From NCBI GenBank assembly GCA_902763885.1, contig CACWTU010000006.1:186001-250000 (forward strand): a stretch of 64,000 nt of DNA, in the 5' to 3' direction. Below, in pieces: positions 52,806-61,379 of this stretch. Each line of letters starts with the position of its first letter. Position 1 is the stretch's first letter. The DNA is from an uncultured Bacteroidales bacterium. GTDB lineage: Bacteria; Bacteroidota; Bacteroidia; Bacteroidales; Bacteroidaceae. The translations under genes were made by a program, and so were the position numbers. The notes under the pieces are model-generated. The model saw only the letters and a program-made list of their open reading frames with translations. It made no database searches and was not told where the DNA came from.

Positions 52806-55157
52806 CTAAATAGTCCCAAGGAATTCTCCTATCACTCTGAAATCATCAGCTTCATCTTCATTCAGGATAATAGGTTTGTAATCTGGATTCAAAGGTTTAA
52901 GTATTATTGATGAATGATACCACAAGCCGTCATCAGAGAAAGACTTATCGCTTGTGTATTGTTTGATTGCATAACTGCCGCCATACTCAGGATCGTAAGA
53001 TGTGTGGTTCTGGACAAGCAATATCTTTCCCTCACGACTACCGGCAGGATTTGCCCTAAAAACGCATAAGTCTCCGTCGTGTATTTTGGGTTCCATAGAA
53101 TTACCCGATGCCTTAACGACAAACATATTTCGATTCAACCGGCCCATTCCTTCCACTTGTACCCAACCGGATTCCTCAACCTCTTCGCCTTCACCAAAAT
53201 AACCGCAGGCGGCTTTTAATGAGTAAACAGGCAGAAAGTCAATGTATTTTACATCATCATTCACAGCCGGCTCAATACGAGTCGCAACCTCTTCATGCAC
53301 AACAGTTGACATCAACTGTCGGAAATGTTCCGCAAGAGCTGCATCGCAGCAATAGACATAGCACCCCTTCATGCCACGGGTCATCAGCGTGCGATATGTA
53401 TTCTTGATGATTTGGTCAGCGTCCTGCATAGCTTTGTCGGGATTCTTCTTAAACAACTGCTTGAACCCAGCCAGAGACTTGTCAGTACCGGAACGTTTGA
53501 ATCCGTCCGTAACGATATGCCCATCCCTAAAGGTCATATCAGGACCGATAATCACGCCCACATAGTCCAGTTCCAAACCTTGACAAGTGTGTATGCAGCC
53601 AATCTGCTCAATTGACTCACTGCCTATCAGCCAAGGTTCTCCACCTCGGAAATTCCATTTCTTACGGAATGAAAACTCGGGGAAACAGATATCATATGCA
53701 TTCTTATCCTGCTTGCTCACCCAATCCCAGCAATAGCCGGCAACCACCCTGCTCTTATTGTTCACCTCATTCTTGCGGTGAATCTCATTAAACAACACAA
53801 CAGGCGAATCAAAAACGCGGAAGTCAAAATCCTCATTTGTCAGAATAATGTTTGCAGTGTCACGGATCTGGATGGCATTGTCAATCCAACTTAAATAGCC
53901 GTCAGAACCGTTGCAACGGAACTGTGAACTCAGATGCTCCAGATGCACATCGGCCCCAAGTTCTTGGGCGCAGTCCTTTATTGACTGCACGCTACCTATG
54001 TCTTTCATGTGGATACGCTGATAGTCATCAACAAAAAAGACAGTAAAACGAGCGGTATTGATTATCTCCTTTATCTGGTTCTCACCGCGATTTGCATATA
54101 ACCCACTCTTGAGGTTGAGTCTGTGAGCCTCGTCCACAACAAGAGTTCCGATAGAATCTTTTGGAGCCTCGGTAAACTGGCCGCTTCCCACAAATAAATT
54201 GTTGATATATGTCTTTTTAAATGATCCCGACAACTTTACGCTATATACATCACGTGGCGCCTGATTCTTGGTAACATATTGAGTCGCTATCCCTTCATTG
54301 GTAAGTTTAACCAATAGGTTCACTGCCAAAACGCTCTTACCCGTTCCGGGACCACCCTCAACGATAAGCACCTGTTTCTTGCCGTCCTTAGCCTTGTTTG
54401 CCAGATAGACCGCAGTTTCAAATACCACCTTCTGGTCATCAATCATTTTGAACTCTTCGTTGCCCTTAAGCATGGAATCCAAAGAATCGGCCAATTGCTT
54501 GGACGGACATATGCGGCCATGATCAATCTTCCAGATTACATCATCCCGTGATGACTGCTTGATATGATGAAGAATAAAGTCTTGAAGGCGCGCAGCATCG
54601 TTTCTGAGAAATACTGGAGCCAATGCGGTATAATCGGCATATTCAGCACTATCTATAATGCCATCCGGCGTATAATTGTGCAAATAAGCGCATGGCGAAA
54701 TAACAACCCCCTCATCCTGAACAGTCAGGTTGTAGTTAGATAGCATATATGCATAAGACCACGCCTGATAAGATGGATGTACGGTCTCTGCCGGCCCACC
54801 TTGAAAACGGGTAACCACTACGCCTGGCTTGGATGTAGATTGAGCCGATTCCCACTGTTTGAGTTCGACAACAACTAAATGCGAGTGATTCTCACCATCA
54901 AGGCCTGACACTATAAAGTCAACGCGCTTGGATGTAAGAGGAATCTGATATTCAATGGCTATACCTACGTCATCTGGCAAAGAAGATGTGTTAACCACCC
55001 GCTCCATATATTGCATGGAGTTTTTCCACGAGCGGACCTCATTGGGTGATGTGTGTCGGCCTAAATGCTCATAAAATGCATTATCTATGTTATCGGCTAT
55101 GACTCCGTTGAAGACATCTTCAACAAACTGCCTCTTGGTAGCTTTGTAGATAATCAT
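52806..55157 (-). CDS. PD-(D/E)XK nuclease - DUF2075 helicase - S24 peptidase-like fusion
   Basis: 783 aa in three parts. Residues about 65-130: RVDFIVSG...LVVVELKQWESAQ, a nuclease-like D...ExK core. Residues about 245-640: SF1 (Schlafen/DUF2075) helicase with VEGGPGTGKSVLAV, TLVVDEAHRL, DDYQRI, SSQFRCNG, HTCQGLELDYVGVIIG and YRTLMTRGMKGCYVY. Residues about 670-780: LexA/UmuD-like S24 domain with Ser in VKASGNSMEPKIHDGD and Lys in SYAIKQY. Overlaps the MazG-like gene by 4 bp. The combination suggests a DNA-damage or phage-sensing defence protein with an autoproteolytic switch; this is inference. Confidence 0.8.
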   Translation of the reverse strand: MIIYKATKRQFVEDVFNGVIADNIDNAFYEHLGRHTSPNEVRSWKNSMQYMERVVNTSSLPDDVGIAIEYQIPLTSKRVDFIVSGLDGENHSHLVVVELKQWESAQSTSKPGVVVTRFQGGPAETVHPSYQAWSYAYMLSNYNLTVQDEGVVISPCAYLHNYTPDGIIDSAEYADYTALAPVFLRNDAARLQDFILHHIKQSSRDDVIWKIDHGRICPSKQLADSLDSMLKGNEEFKMIDDQKVVFETAVYLANKAKDGKKQVLIVEGGPGTGKSVLAVNLLVKLTNEGIATQYVTKNQAPRDVYSVKLSGSFKKTYINNLFVGSGQFTEAPKDSIGTLVVDEAHRLNLKSGLYANRGENQIKEIINTARFTVFFVDDYQRIHMKDIGSVQSIKDCAQELGADVHLEHLSSQFRCNGSDGYLSWIDNAIQIRDTANIILTNEDFDFRVFDSPVVLFNEIHRKNEVNNKSRVVAGYCWDWVSKQDKNAYDICFPEFSFRKKWNFRGGEPWLIGSESIEQIGCIHTCQGLELDYVGVIIGPDMTFRDGHIVTDGFKRSGTDKSLAGFKQLFKKNPDKAMQDADQIIKNTYRTLMTRGMKGCYVYCCDAALAEHFRQLMSTVVHEEVATRIEPAVNDDVKYIDFLPVYSLKAACGYFGEGEEVEESGWVQVEGMGRLNRNMFVVKASGNSMEPKIHDGDLCVFRANPAGSREGKILLVQNHTSYDPEYGGSYAIKQYTSDKSFSDDGLWYHSSIILKPLNPDYKPIILNEDEADDFRVIGEFLGTI

Positions 55158-55483
55158 AACTCATTGTATTTTTTTGCGCTACCCTTGGCTTTATCTACCG
55201 GATATTTCTCAGCATTTCTTTTGATCTTATCCAGCATAATCTGCTTGATGTCCAGATTATAGCGGTCCGCCATTTGGAATGCATAGTTCAGCACATCAGC
55301 CAGTTCCTCCTTAATCTTGTCTTTCGATGCTGACGCGGCATCTTTCCATAGGAATGCCTCAAGAAGTTCGGCTGACTCAACAGAAAGAGCAACAGCCAAG
55401 TCCTTTCCATTATGAAACTGGTCCCAATCACGTTCCTGATTGAATTTCCTCAATTCAGCCAGAATCTCATCAATATCACTCAT
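55154..55483 (-). CDS. MazG-like nucleotide pyrophosphohydrolase
   Basis: 109 aa. The all-alpha NTP-PPase helices are visible: FHNGKDLAVALSVESAELLEAFLWK (ExxAE metal site) and IKEELADVLNYAFQMADRYNLDIKQIMLDKIKRNAEKYPV (ExxD). It hydrolyses NTP or dNTPs to NMP. Translationally coupled (4-bp overlap) to the nuclease-helicase fusion, so nucleotide depletion or clean-up may accompany its action. Confidence 0.85.
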   Translation of the reverse strand: MSDIDEILAELRKFNQERDWDQFHNGKDLAVALSVESAELLEAFLWKDAASASKDKIKEELADVLNYAFQMADRYNLDIKQIMLDKIKRNAEKYPVDKAKGSAKKYNEL

Positions 55484-55755
55484 ATCACTCGGTTAGCTTT
55501 ACAGTTTCAAAAATAATGAAAAATATTAAAAGTGAAATGTACAATTTGGACCTGTCCTAAATTGCACCAACAAACAGCATAATAAATAACTAATAATCAT
55601 ATAATTATAGTAAATAACTATTTCAAAAGTCTTAACCGAACTTAACAAATTTCCTTGCAATCTTACCAGATAAACGCAGTACGTTTGCATCGGAGTTAGC
55701 GCTCTGATTATTAAATATTTATATAAATAATTGTTCCATTAAAATCAGAAATGTT

Positions 55756-56622
55756 ATGATTCAGGATTATGAAACAAATTTGGTGTATATGGCAAACGGT
55801 CTGAAGCATTATCGGCCACTGTTTACCAACCTTGTCAGTGCGCTTGAGAGAGAAGGTATCGCGTTCCGTTTTCTGCCCAGGACGGAATCTGATAAGCATG
55901 TTTGGGTGCGGGACTATATGCCTATTCAGATTGAGAAAGACAAGTTCTTAAGGTACTGGTATGAGCCCGATTATCTGTGGGGGTTTGAATCTTACATCCC
56001 CCAGTACCGCGCCATAGACAAGGAACTGAGCCTGGATTGTAAAAGTACCGACATCATTCTGGACGGCGGAAATGTTATTAAGTGCGGCGACAAGGTGATT
56101 ATGACCGATAAGATCCTGAAGGAAAACCGGTACCGCCACAAGAAAAAACTGATAAGCAAACTGGAGAACTTGCTTGAGGCCGAAATAGTACTTATTCCAT
56201 GGGACCGTGAAGAGGAGTTTGGTCACGCCGACGGTATGGTACGCCACATAGAGGGCAACCGCGTGCTCATGAACAATTACGTCAAATTTGACCCTCTGTT
56301 CAGGGATAAACTCATTAGTGCTTTAATCCCCCACTTTAAGGTTGAGGAGTTCTTCTACTATACTCCCCGCCACAGCCAATACTCCTGGGCCTACATAAAC
56401 TTTCTGCAGGTAGGTTCAACCATTTTTGTCCCGGGGCTTGGGATTGACGAGGACCTGCTGGCAGTAGAAAAGATTACAGCTATATACCCCAACTGCAAGG
56501 TCATTAAGATAGACGGATGCCAGGATCTGGTCCGGGATGGCGGGGCTTTGAATTGCGTAACGTGGAATATTAAGAGTGATTTAACTGAGAAAAGAAATAA
56601 AGTTTTACCAAACACTATTTGA
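55756..56622 (+). CDS. Agmatine deiminase / PAD-like amidinohydrolase
   Basis: 288 aa, shorter than typical agmatine deiminase (about 350-370). Signature blocks: TESDKHVWVRDYMPIQ, DIILDGGNVIKCGDKVIMTDKI, EEFGHADGMVRHI (catalytic His, about 158) and RDGGALNCVTWN (catalytic Cys, about 267). Family members turn agmatine into carbamoylputrescine or citrullinate peptide arginine. No signal peptide, so free agmatine, arginine derivatives or a cytoplasmic partner protein are possible substrates. The next gene starts 2 bp after its stop. Confidence 0.8.
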   Translation: MIQDYETNLVYMANGLKHYRPLFTNLVSALEREGIAFRFLPRTESDKHVWVRDYMPIQIEKDKFLRYWYEPDYLWGFESYIPQYRAIDKELSLDCKSTDIILDGGNVIKCGDKVIMTDKILKENRYRHKKKLISKLENLLEAEIVLIPWDREEEFGHADGMVRHIEGNRVLMNNYVKFDPLFRDKLISALIPHFKVEEFFYYTPRHSQYSWAYINFLQVGSTIFVPGLGIDEDLLAVEKITAIYPNCKVIKIDGCQDLVRDGGALNCVTWNIKSDLTEKRNKVLPNTI

Positions 56623-56624
56623 TT

Positions 56625-57341
56625 ATGTTTACACCGAAATTTATTAAAAACATATCCTTTAACGGAGAATTATTACTGGCTACAGGAAGGAGTGGAGAAG
56701 GAGCCCCTGTATTTGTTAGACAAGGAGATCTGGACAGTTCATATACCATATACTGTCTGATGATGTTATTGATACTGCATAAGAATTTGGACCGGAATGA
56801 TTTGACTGATAAAGAACGGGCTGATGAGGATGATTTTGTATACAGCATCCAACGTATGTTCTTAGAGAAATTAAATGGATGTTGTAGGGGCGGGCATAAA
56901 ATGAAAGAAATATCCAATAAACTGAACATCTGTTTTAATGCAAAACTATCTGAGACTTATACCATAAGTCGTGGAAAACATAATTCCGTATTCCGCCCAG
57001 GATTGCATAAAATAATAAAGTATTATTTAGATAATGGAAAACCTGTTATGATTGGTTTTAAAAAGGAAATAGGTGGTGTTCATGCAGTAGTAGCTATAGG
57101 ATATATAAAGGAAGGAAAAACAATGCGTTTGTTCTGCCTGGATCCAGAACACCCGCTTGGATATATGCAAGTTTGGAACAATGTTATAGACCTGAAATAT
57201 TACCAACTATGTGATGATGATTACACTGATTACAATTATTATACAGGAACACAGATTATTGTGGATGAGATTCTGATTATTAATGACCCGCCACAAGAGG
57301 ACTTACCATTTAATGAGGAGAGCAATAAGATTCCGTTCTAA
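56625..57341 (+). CDS. Papain-fold (C39-like) protein, possibly inactive
   Basis: 238 aa from ATG 56625 (MFTPKFIKN). FVRQGDLDSSYTIYCLMMLLIL resembles the QG....C start of papain-like peptidases with Ser39 at the position of the nucleophilic Cys; GKPVMIGFKKEIGGVHAVVAIGYIKEGKTMRLFCLDPE supplies the His strand and the Asn/Asp region. No signal peptide. The tight coupling to the deiminase gene suggests that they act together. Fold assignment is tentative and activity is doubtful. Confidence 0.5.
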   Translation: MFTPKFIKNISFNGELLLATGRSGEGAPVFVRQGDLDSSYTIYCLMMLLILHKNLDRNDLTDKERADEDDFVYSIQRMFLEKLNGCCRGGHKMKEISNKLNICFNAKLSETYTISRGKHNSVFRPGLHKIIKYYLDNGKPVMIGFKKEIGGVHAVVAIGYIKEGKTMRLFCLDPEHPLGYMQVWNNVIDLKYYQLCDDDYTDYNYYTGTQIIVDEILIINDPPQEDLPFNEESNKIPF

Positions 57342-57425
57342 ATACACAAAGGAAGAAGATTATTTGAAGTGTTGCTATTATAGAACCGGTTAAGTTGATT
57401 ACATTTACATTCTAAAAAAAGGATT

Positions 57426-58052
57426 ATGAGTAAGCTAATAAAAGTATTACTGGATTTTGACTTACGCAAAGCCACATCTAAGACAATTCAAGAAGAGTTT
57501 GAGAAGATTGCTGATGTTGCCTTGAACGAAGGGTATTTTCTTGTTAAGCTTGATAAACGAAGCAAAAAGATATATCCGGTAGAGATTGAGTTCTACATAT
57601 ATGGTGAAAAGGAAAGCGATCAGGATCAAGAATGGATGTGCGATTACAATATGTATCATAGGCACTATGATAAGATTGACAGGACAAATCCAAAAAGTGA
57701 TAAGAAAAACTATGTTGAGTATTTCCCTAAGGCTGGATCATTGTTCCCTCATAAATCTGGTGTAGATGTTACTTTTGAGGATAAAGACAATGAATACAGG
57801 GCTTCATTCTTAATAAAAAAATATCGGATTGATGACCCCAAAGGTGATATCCAGAAAAAAGCAACTTACCTAAGTGAAGAAATGTTTGGATATGCTCCAT
57901 TTGGTAGCGACGGGCTCCATCTAGATATTAAATGGGTTGATGACCCTACCGTAAGGACCGGAATTAAAGAATGGAAAACACGTATTAATTTCCATAAGAA
58001 AAACAAAGAACTGGACGACAAAGAATGGCGCTGCATTAAAGCTGATTGGTAA
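57426..58052 (+). CDS. Hypothetical protein, 208 aa
   Basis: Not firmly recognised. The middle part (YPVEIEFYIYGE, MYHRHYDKIDRTNP, KAGSLFPHKSGVDVTFEDKDNEYRASFLIKKYRI) vaguely resembles the beta-core of alkyladenine DNA glycosylases (ExE strand, H, GxDxTF, ILIR), but the catalytic residues cannot be placed with confidence. Rich in Lys and Asp; AT-rich; no signal peptide. Confidence 0.5.
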   Translation: MSKLIKVLLDFDLRKATSKTIQEEFEKIADVALNEGYFLVKLDKRSKKIYPVEIEFYIYGEKESDQDQEWMCDYNMYHRHYDKIDRTNPKSDKKNYVEYFPKAGSLFPHKSGVDVTFEDKDNEYRASFLIKKYRIDDPKGDIQKKATYLSEEMFGYAPFGSDGLHLDIKWVDDPTVRTGIKEWKTRINFHKKNKELDDKEWRCIKADW

Positions 58053-58056
58053 TGTG

Positions 58057-58093
58057 CAATTGGGGTCTGCCCCCTTTTGTCCTATTTTGTGCT
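58057..58093. repeat. REP-like repeat, degenerate
   Basis: GCAATTGGGGTCTGCCCCC followed by TTTTGTCCTATTTTGTGC, a variant of the GGGGACAGTCCC family, 5 bp behind the stop of the 57426 gene. Confidence 0.5.
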
Positions 58094-58148
58094 TATCGGC
58101 CTAAATGTGTATATTCTCAAAAAAGAGAATTATATAATAGACTAAAAT

Positions 58149-58694
58149 ATGATTGACCAGATTATTGAATTCAACAAGGAGTTCGTGGCCCGCAAGGGTT
58201 ACGAGAAGTATCTTACCGACAAGTATCCCGACAAAAAACTTGCTGTGCTGTCTTGCATGGATACCAGGCTGACAGAGTTGCTGCCGGCTGCGCTGGGTCT
58301 TAAGAACGGTGATGCCAAGATTATAAAGAATGCCGGAGGTTTGGTGATATCGGCCTTTGACTCTGCTATGCGTAGTCTGATTGTGGCTATCTATGAGTTG
58401 GGCGTACAGGAGATTATGGTGGTGGCCCACTCCCACTGCGGAGCCTGCCATATGAGCTATGACCATTTCCATCATCAGATGCTGGAGCGCGGGGTTACGG
58501 ATGAGACACTGTCCACAATACGTAAGTGCGGCATTGACCTGAATCAGTGGCTGGAGGGATTCAAGGACACTCCAACATCGGTCCGAAATACTGTGCATAC
58601 CATCAAAACTCATCCGCTGGTTCCAAAGGATATTACGGTGCGCGGATTCATCATTGACTCTGAGACTGGGGCGCTGGAGGAGATTACAGAATAA
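58149..58694 (+). CDS. Beta-carbonic anhydrase
   Basis: 181 aa. Zinc ligands and dyad: VLSCMDTRLTELL (Cys, Asp, Arg; about 35-40), IIKNAGGLV and AHSHCGACHM (His and Cys; about 94-100). Short beta-CA of the type common in gut Bacteroidales. It interconverts CO2 and bicarbonate in the cytoplasm. Confidence 0.9.
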   Translation: MIDQIIEFNKEFVARKGYEKYLTDKYPDKKLAVLSCMDTRLTELLPAALGLKNGDAKIIKNAGGLVISAFDSAMRSLIVAIYELGVQEIMVVAHSHCGACHMSYDHFHHQMLERGVTDETLSTIRKCGIDLNQWLEGFKDTPTSVRNTVHTIKTHPLVPKDITVRGFIIDSETGALEEITE

Positions 58695-58723
58695 AATGGA
58701 GCAACCTACATCCGTCATTGCAT

Positions 58724-58999
58724 ATGGCTAAGAAGAAAAACAAACTCGAACTTGGGATAAGAGGAATACTAGGCATAGCGTGTGTTGCCATCTGGCTTAT
58801 ATGTGCATATGGGCAGATTAAAGAAGGCGTGGGTATTGCCCATCAAAACCAAGTTCCTTATAGGTTTGTGGACTCCTTGGTAAGTATTTGTGAATATATG
58901 TTGTTGCTATTTATAGTATACATTGTTATCCTTAGTTTTTTCGGCATGTTTTTTCCTCCTGATAGAAACAAAAAAGGAAACATGGAAGAATACCGGTGA
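58724..58999 (+). CDS. Small membrane protein with two spans
   Basis: 91 aa from ATG 58724 (MAKKKNKLELGIRGILG). Two hydrophobic segments (IRGILGIACVAIWLICAYG and YMLLLFIVYIVILSFFGMFF) with charged ends. No recognised family. It begins 29 bp after the carbonic anhydrase stop, so it may be cotranscribed. Confidence 0.6.
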   Translation: MAKKKNKLELGIRGILGIACVAIWLICAYGQIKEGVGIAHQNQVPYRFVDSLVSICEYMLLLFIVYIVILSFFGMFFPPDRNKKGNMEEYR

Positions 59000-59067
59000 G
59001 TATTAAAATTGCTCATCAGTTTTTTCCGGCGGTGCTTGGAAACATCGCGCATCGGCCCACATCGGTT

Positions 59068-59157
59068 AGTGCTTGCCAAAGGGATTGAGGGTGCGGAACT
59101 CTCCGGTGGTGCCGTCACAGTGTCGGAAGGTGGGCGGATTGGTGGAGATTGAACTCA
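59068..59157 (-). pseudogene. Short coding remnant (30 codons)
   Basis: MSSISTNPPTFRHCDGTTGE followed by FRTLNPFGKH and a stop. It has biased protein-like composition but is too short for a domain. It lies directly behind the FISUMP gene ending at 59160. It may be the C-terminal end of a lost gene. Confidence 0.25.
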
Positions 59158-59159
59158 TT

Positions 59160-59927
59160 CTATGGGCAGACGGGACGGACAGAAAGACCGTAGGGACGTG
59201 GGTTTTTAACAATATAGTGGTTTTTCCTATCAAAGCGTAGTGCCCACACCTGATTCGGGTGATTTGTGTCCAGCGAACTGGACCAGTAGTCAGTATGAGT
59301 ACTCGTATGGAGGGTAGTTCCCTGACGCCACCCAGCTCCAGGAAGGAAAATGTATTGGCTCGGGTCCTTTCTGCTGGTAAACTTCATACCGTAACCATTA
59401 TTATCAGTTCTAATATACTCATAATCACAACTGTCTAGCAGTTCCTCAAACTCTGCTTGTGTAGGCATACGCCAGTTTCCACCCCACCTATAGTGGGCTA
59501 CATCATCAACTGGAAGAAGAGTGGTATCATTGTCAGTGTAATCTCCATCGCCTTCACTGCTTTTATTACAGTACTTGATTAGTTTGTTATTTGAGCTGTT
59601 TATGTACTTGTAGGAGGACCCATCGTACCCAGATGATTTGCCTTCCTTCCAGTGTGTCTGCGGATCTTCCCGTGCATAGCCGGGTTCGTAGTATGTTGTA
59701 GTATCGCCCCAGGCATAGTAGTCACCATATTCCTCCGGCGTATTTGCGCCCACATTACATGTAGCCCATTTCACGCTAAGGCCCAAGTCAACTGCAAAGT
59801 CACCGTTGGGTTGAATTGCTGGAGCGGCAACGGGTGCACTGTCATTATCATCATCCTTATCACAACAACAAGACTGCATGCCCATCAAAAGGGCTGCAAC
59901 CGGAAGTAAGTAGATTATACGCTTCAT
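59160..59927 (-). CDS. FISUMP-like lipoprotein, copy A
   Basis: 255 aa from ATG 59927. Lipoprotein signal MKRIIYLLPVAALLMGMQSC with following Cys. Mature part: DFAVDLGLSVKWATCNVGANTPEEYGDYYAWGDT, NWRMPTQAEFEELLDSCDY, YIFLPGAG, YWSSSLD and a final GLSVRPVCP. Surface protein family of unknown role. It is a near-duplicate of the gene at 61380, including the promoter and upstream REP. The -7 box is TATTTTTG (minus strand, 59969-59962); a TTTG 21 bp upstream is part of the REP element. Confidence 0.75.
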   Translation of the reverse strand: MKRIIYLLPVAALLMGMQSCCCDKDDDNDSAPVAAPAIQPNGDFAVDLGLSVKWATCNVGANTPEEYGDYYAWGDTTTYYEPGYAREDPQTHWKEGKSSGYDGSSYKYINSSNNKLIKYCNKSSEGDGDYTDNDTTLLPVDDVAHYRWGGNWRMPTQAEFEELLDSCDYEYIRTDNNGYGMKFTSRKDPSQYIFLPGAGWRQGTTLHTSTHTDYWSSSLDTNHPNQVWALRFDRKNHYIVKNPRPYGLSVRPVCP

Positions 59928-59986
59928 AAGAATCAGGATTAAACTATTGATTTTAACTGCACAAAAATAGAAAACTTTTTCAAAAC

Positions 59987-60015
59987 GGCACAAAGGGGAC
60001 TGTCCCTACTGTGCC
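59987..60015. repeat. REP-like repeat upstream of FISUMP copy A
   Basis: GGCACAAAGGGGACTGTCCC then TACTGTGCC; near-perfect palindrome. It sits at the -33 region of the FISUMP-A promoter on the minus strand. Confidence 0.75.
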
Positions 60016-60040
60016 ATTTTGCTGTTTAAGAATTCTTGCG

Positions 60041-60109
60041 TATCTTCGCGGTATCTGATACCAGGGGGTATTCCACAAGGCATACAGGTGTCAGGTTGGG
60101 ATGCCCCTT
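60041..60109 (+). ncRNA. Pseudoknot RNA element, copy B (upstream of rhuM remnant)
   Basis: TATCTTCG (60041-60048) is a -7-like box, and stem 1 begins five bases later, exactly as in copy A. Stem 1: 60054-60062 with 60087-60095. Stem 2: 60063-60074 with 60098-60109 (12 pairs, three wobbles). Loop ACAAGGCATACA. Against copy A, five stem-2 positions differ and all still pair. The GTTGTTTGCAG after the stem also matches copy A (GTTATTTAG). ATG of the rhuM-like frame follows 45 nt later. Confidence 0.65.
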
Positions 60110-60154
60110 GTTGTTTGCAGATTATACTTTTAATAACCTAATAATTATTGTACT

Positions 60155-60957
60155 ATGGAACAAAATGACATTACCGGTATGCCGGAGAAAAACAATGGCG
60201 AGATAGTCCTTTATCAGCCAGATGAAACCATACGTTTGGAGGTTCGGATGGGGGATGACACAGTCTGGTTGACTCAATCACAAATGGCAGAATTGTTTGA
60301 TAAGGACAGGACTGTCATTGGTCGTCATATTAGAAATATCTACAAGGAAGAGGAACTTGAGAAAGATATCACATGTGCAAATTGTCCAAACGAGGTACCA
60401 AATTCCGTCAATGGGCCAATAGAGTGCTGAAAGAGTATTTGTTGCGTGGATATACGATGAATTCACGACTAACAGTTCTGGAACAACAAGCTGAAAAACA
60501 TAACGCAGAAATACAATCATTAAAAAATAAAGTTGATTTCTTTGTGCGTACATCACTCCCACCCCAGCAGGGCATCTTCTTTGACTGCCAGGTATTTGAT
60601 GCATATCTGTTTGTAAGTGATCTAATACGCAAAGCACATAAAGCAATCGTGCTGATTGACAACTACGTTGATGACACTGTCCTGACCATTCTTGATAAGC
60701 GCAGAGAAGGGGTATCGGCCACCATATATACTCAGCGCATAAGCCAGCAGCTGCAGCTGGATCTGGATAAGCACAACGCGCAATACGCACTTATAAGCGT
60801 TGTTCAATTTAACAAAGCGCATGACCGATTCCTGCTCATCGATGATGAGGTTTACCACATTGGTGCCTCTATAAAAGACCTGGGCAAGAAATGGTTTGCT
60901 TTCACCCTGATGAGGGATATCACGGCGGAGGAACTGATTGGAAAAATGACACAATAG
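60155..60957 (+). pseudogene. RhuM-family gene with internal deletion
   Basis: The first 76 codons (NGEIVLYQPDETIRLEVRMGDDTVWLTQSQMAELFDKDRTVIGRHIRNIYKEEELEKDITCAN) are RhuM. The frame then breaks and resumes in another frame with RGTKFRQWANRVLKEYLLRGYTMN, skipping the usual middle (about 35 residues). The rest to 60957 is normal: a coiled coil and a PLD-like C-terminal domain (IVLIDNYVDDTVLTIL, HDRFLLIDDEVYHIGASIKDLGKKWFAF). RhuM proteins occur in islands and phage-defence contexts. Probably non-functional here; its last codons and stop are REP sequence. Confidence 0.75.
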
Positions 60958-60976
60958 GGACTGTCCCTACTGTGCC
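60948..60976. repeat. REP-like repeat shared by two convergent stops
   Basis: GACACAATAGGGACTGTCCC then TACTGTGCC. It contains the TAG stop of the rhuM remnant (plus strand, 60955-60957) and the stop of the convergent gene at 60967. Confidence 0.75.
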
Positions 60977-61350
60977 ATTTTCAGAAAGGACTCCGGGAGG
61001 TATATGTTGGGGAGTGATTGGGCATCGGCAAAGAAGGGGGCTATATCACGGGGCGTGTAGCCGGCAATTCCGCAACCTATGGGAGTGACCAGGAAGGTGA
61101 GTTCCTGATGATCTTTTGCAAAAGCTATGAAGCGCTCTACGGCTTGTTTGGTGCTGTCTAGGCCTTCCATCGTTGGAATGGCGTAGGATTGGCCTTGGAG
61201 GCCCTCGCCATTACCCCACTCCGCTCCGAAATGGTCCAGCGCATATCTGGCCGCACCTCCGGCATGGTGGCCGTATTGGTTGGAGCCAAAGACAAAGATC
61301 TGCCCGGGCTGGAGAGTGCTGATATGTTCTGGGGTTATTCGCTCAATCAT
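60967..61350 (-). CDS. A1S_2505-type macro-like protein
   Basis: 127 aa. ISTLQPGQIFVFGSNQYGHHAGGAARYALDHFGAEWGNGEGLQGQSYAIPTME and FLVTPIGCGIAGYTPRDIAPFF match the family annotated as A1S_2505 phage non-structural protein. The FVFGSN..G.HGgGAA and P.G.GiaG motifs resemble macro domains that bind ADP-ribose. Function not established. The last residues (KMAQ) and the stop come from the REP element. Confidence 0.7.
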   Translation of the reverse strand: MIERITPEHISTLQPGQIFVFGSNQYGHHAGGAARYALDHFGAEWGNGEGLQGQSYAIPTMEGLDSTKQAVERFIAFAKDHQELTFLVTPIGCGIAGYTPRDIAPFFADAQSLPNIYLPESFLKMAQ

Positions 61351-61379
61351 ATTGGTTGTTATTAATTAAGATGGTAATT

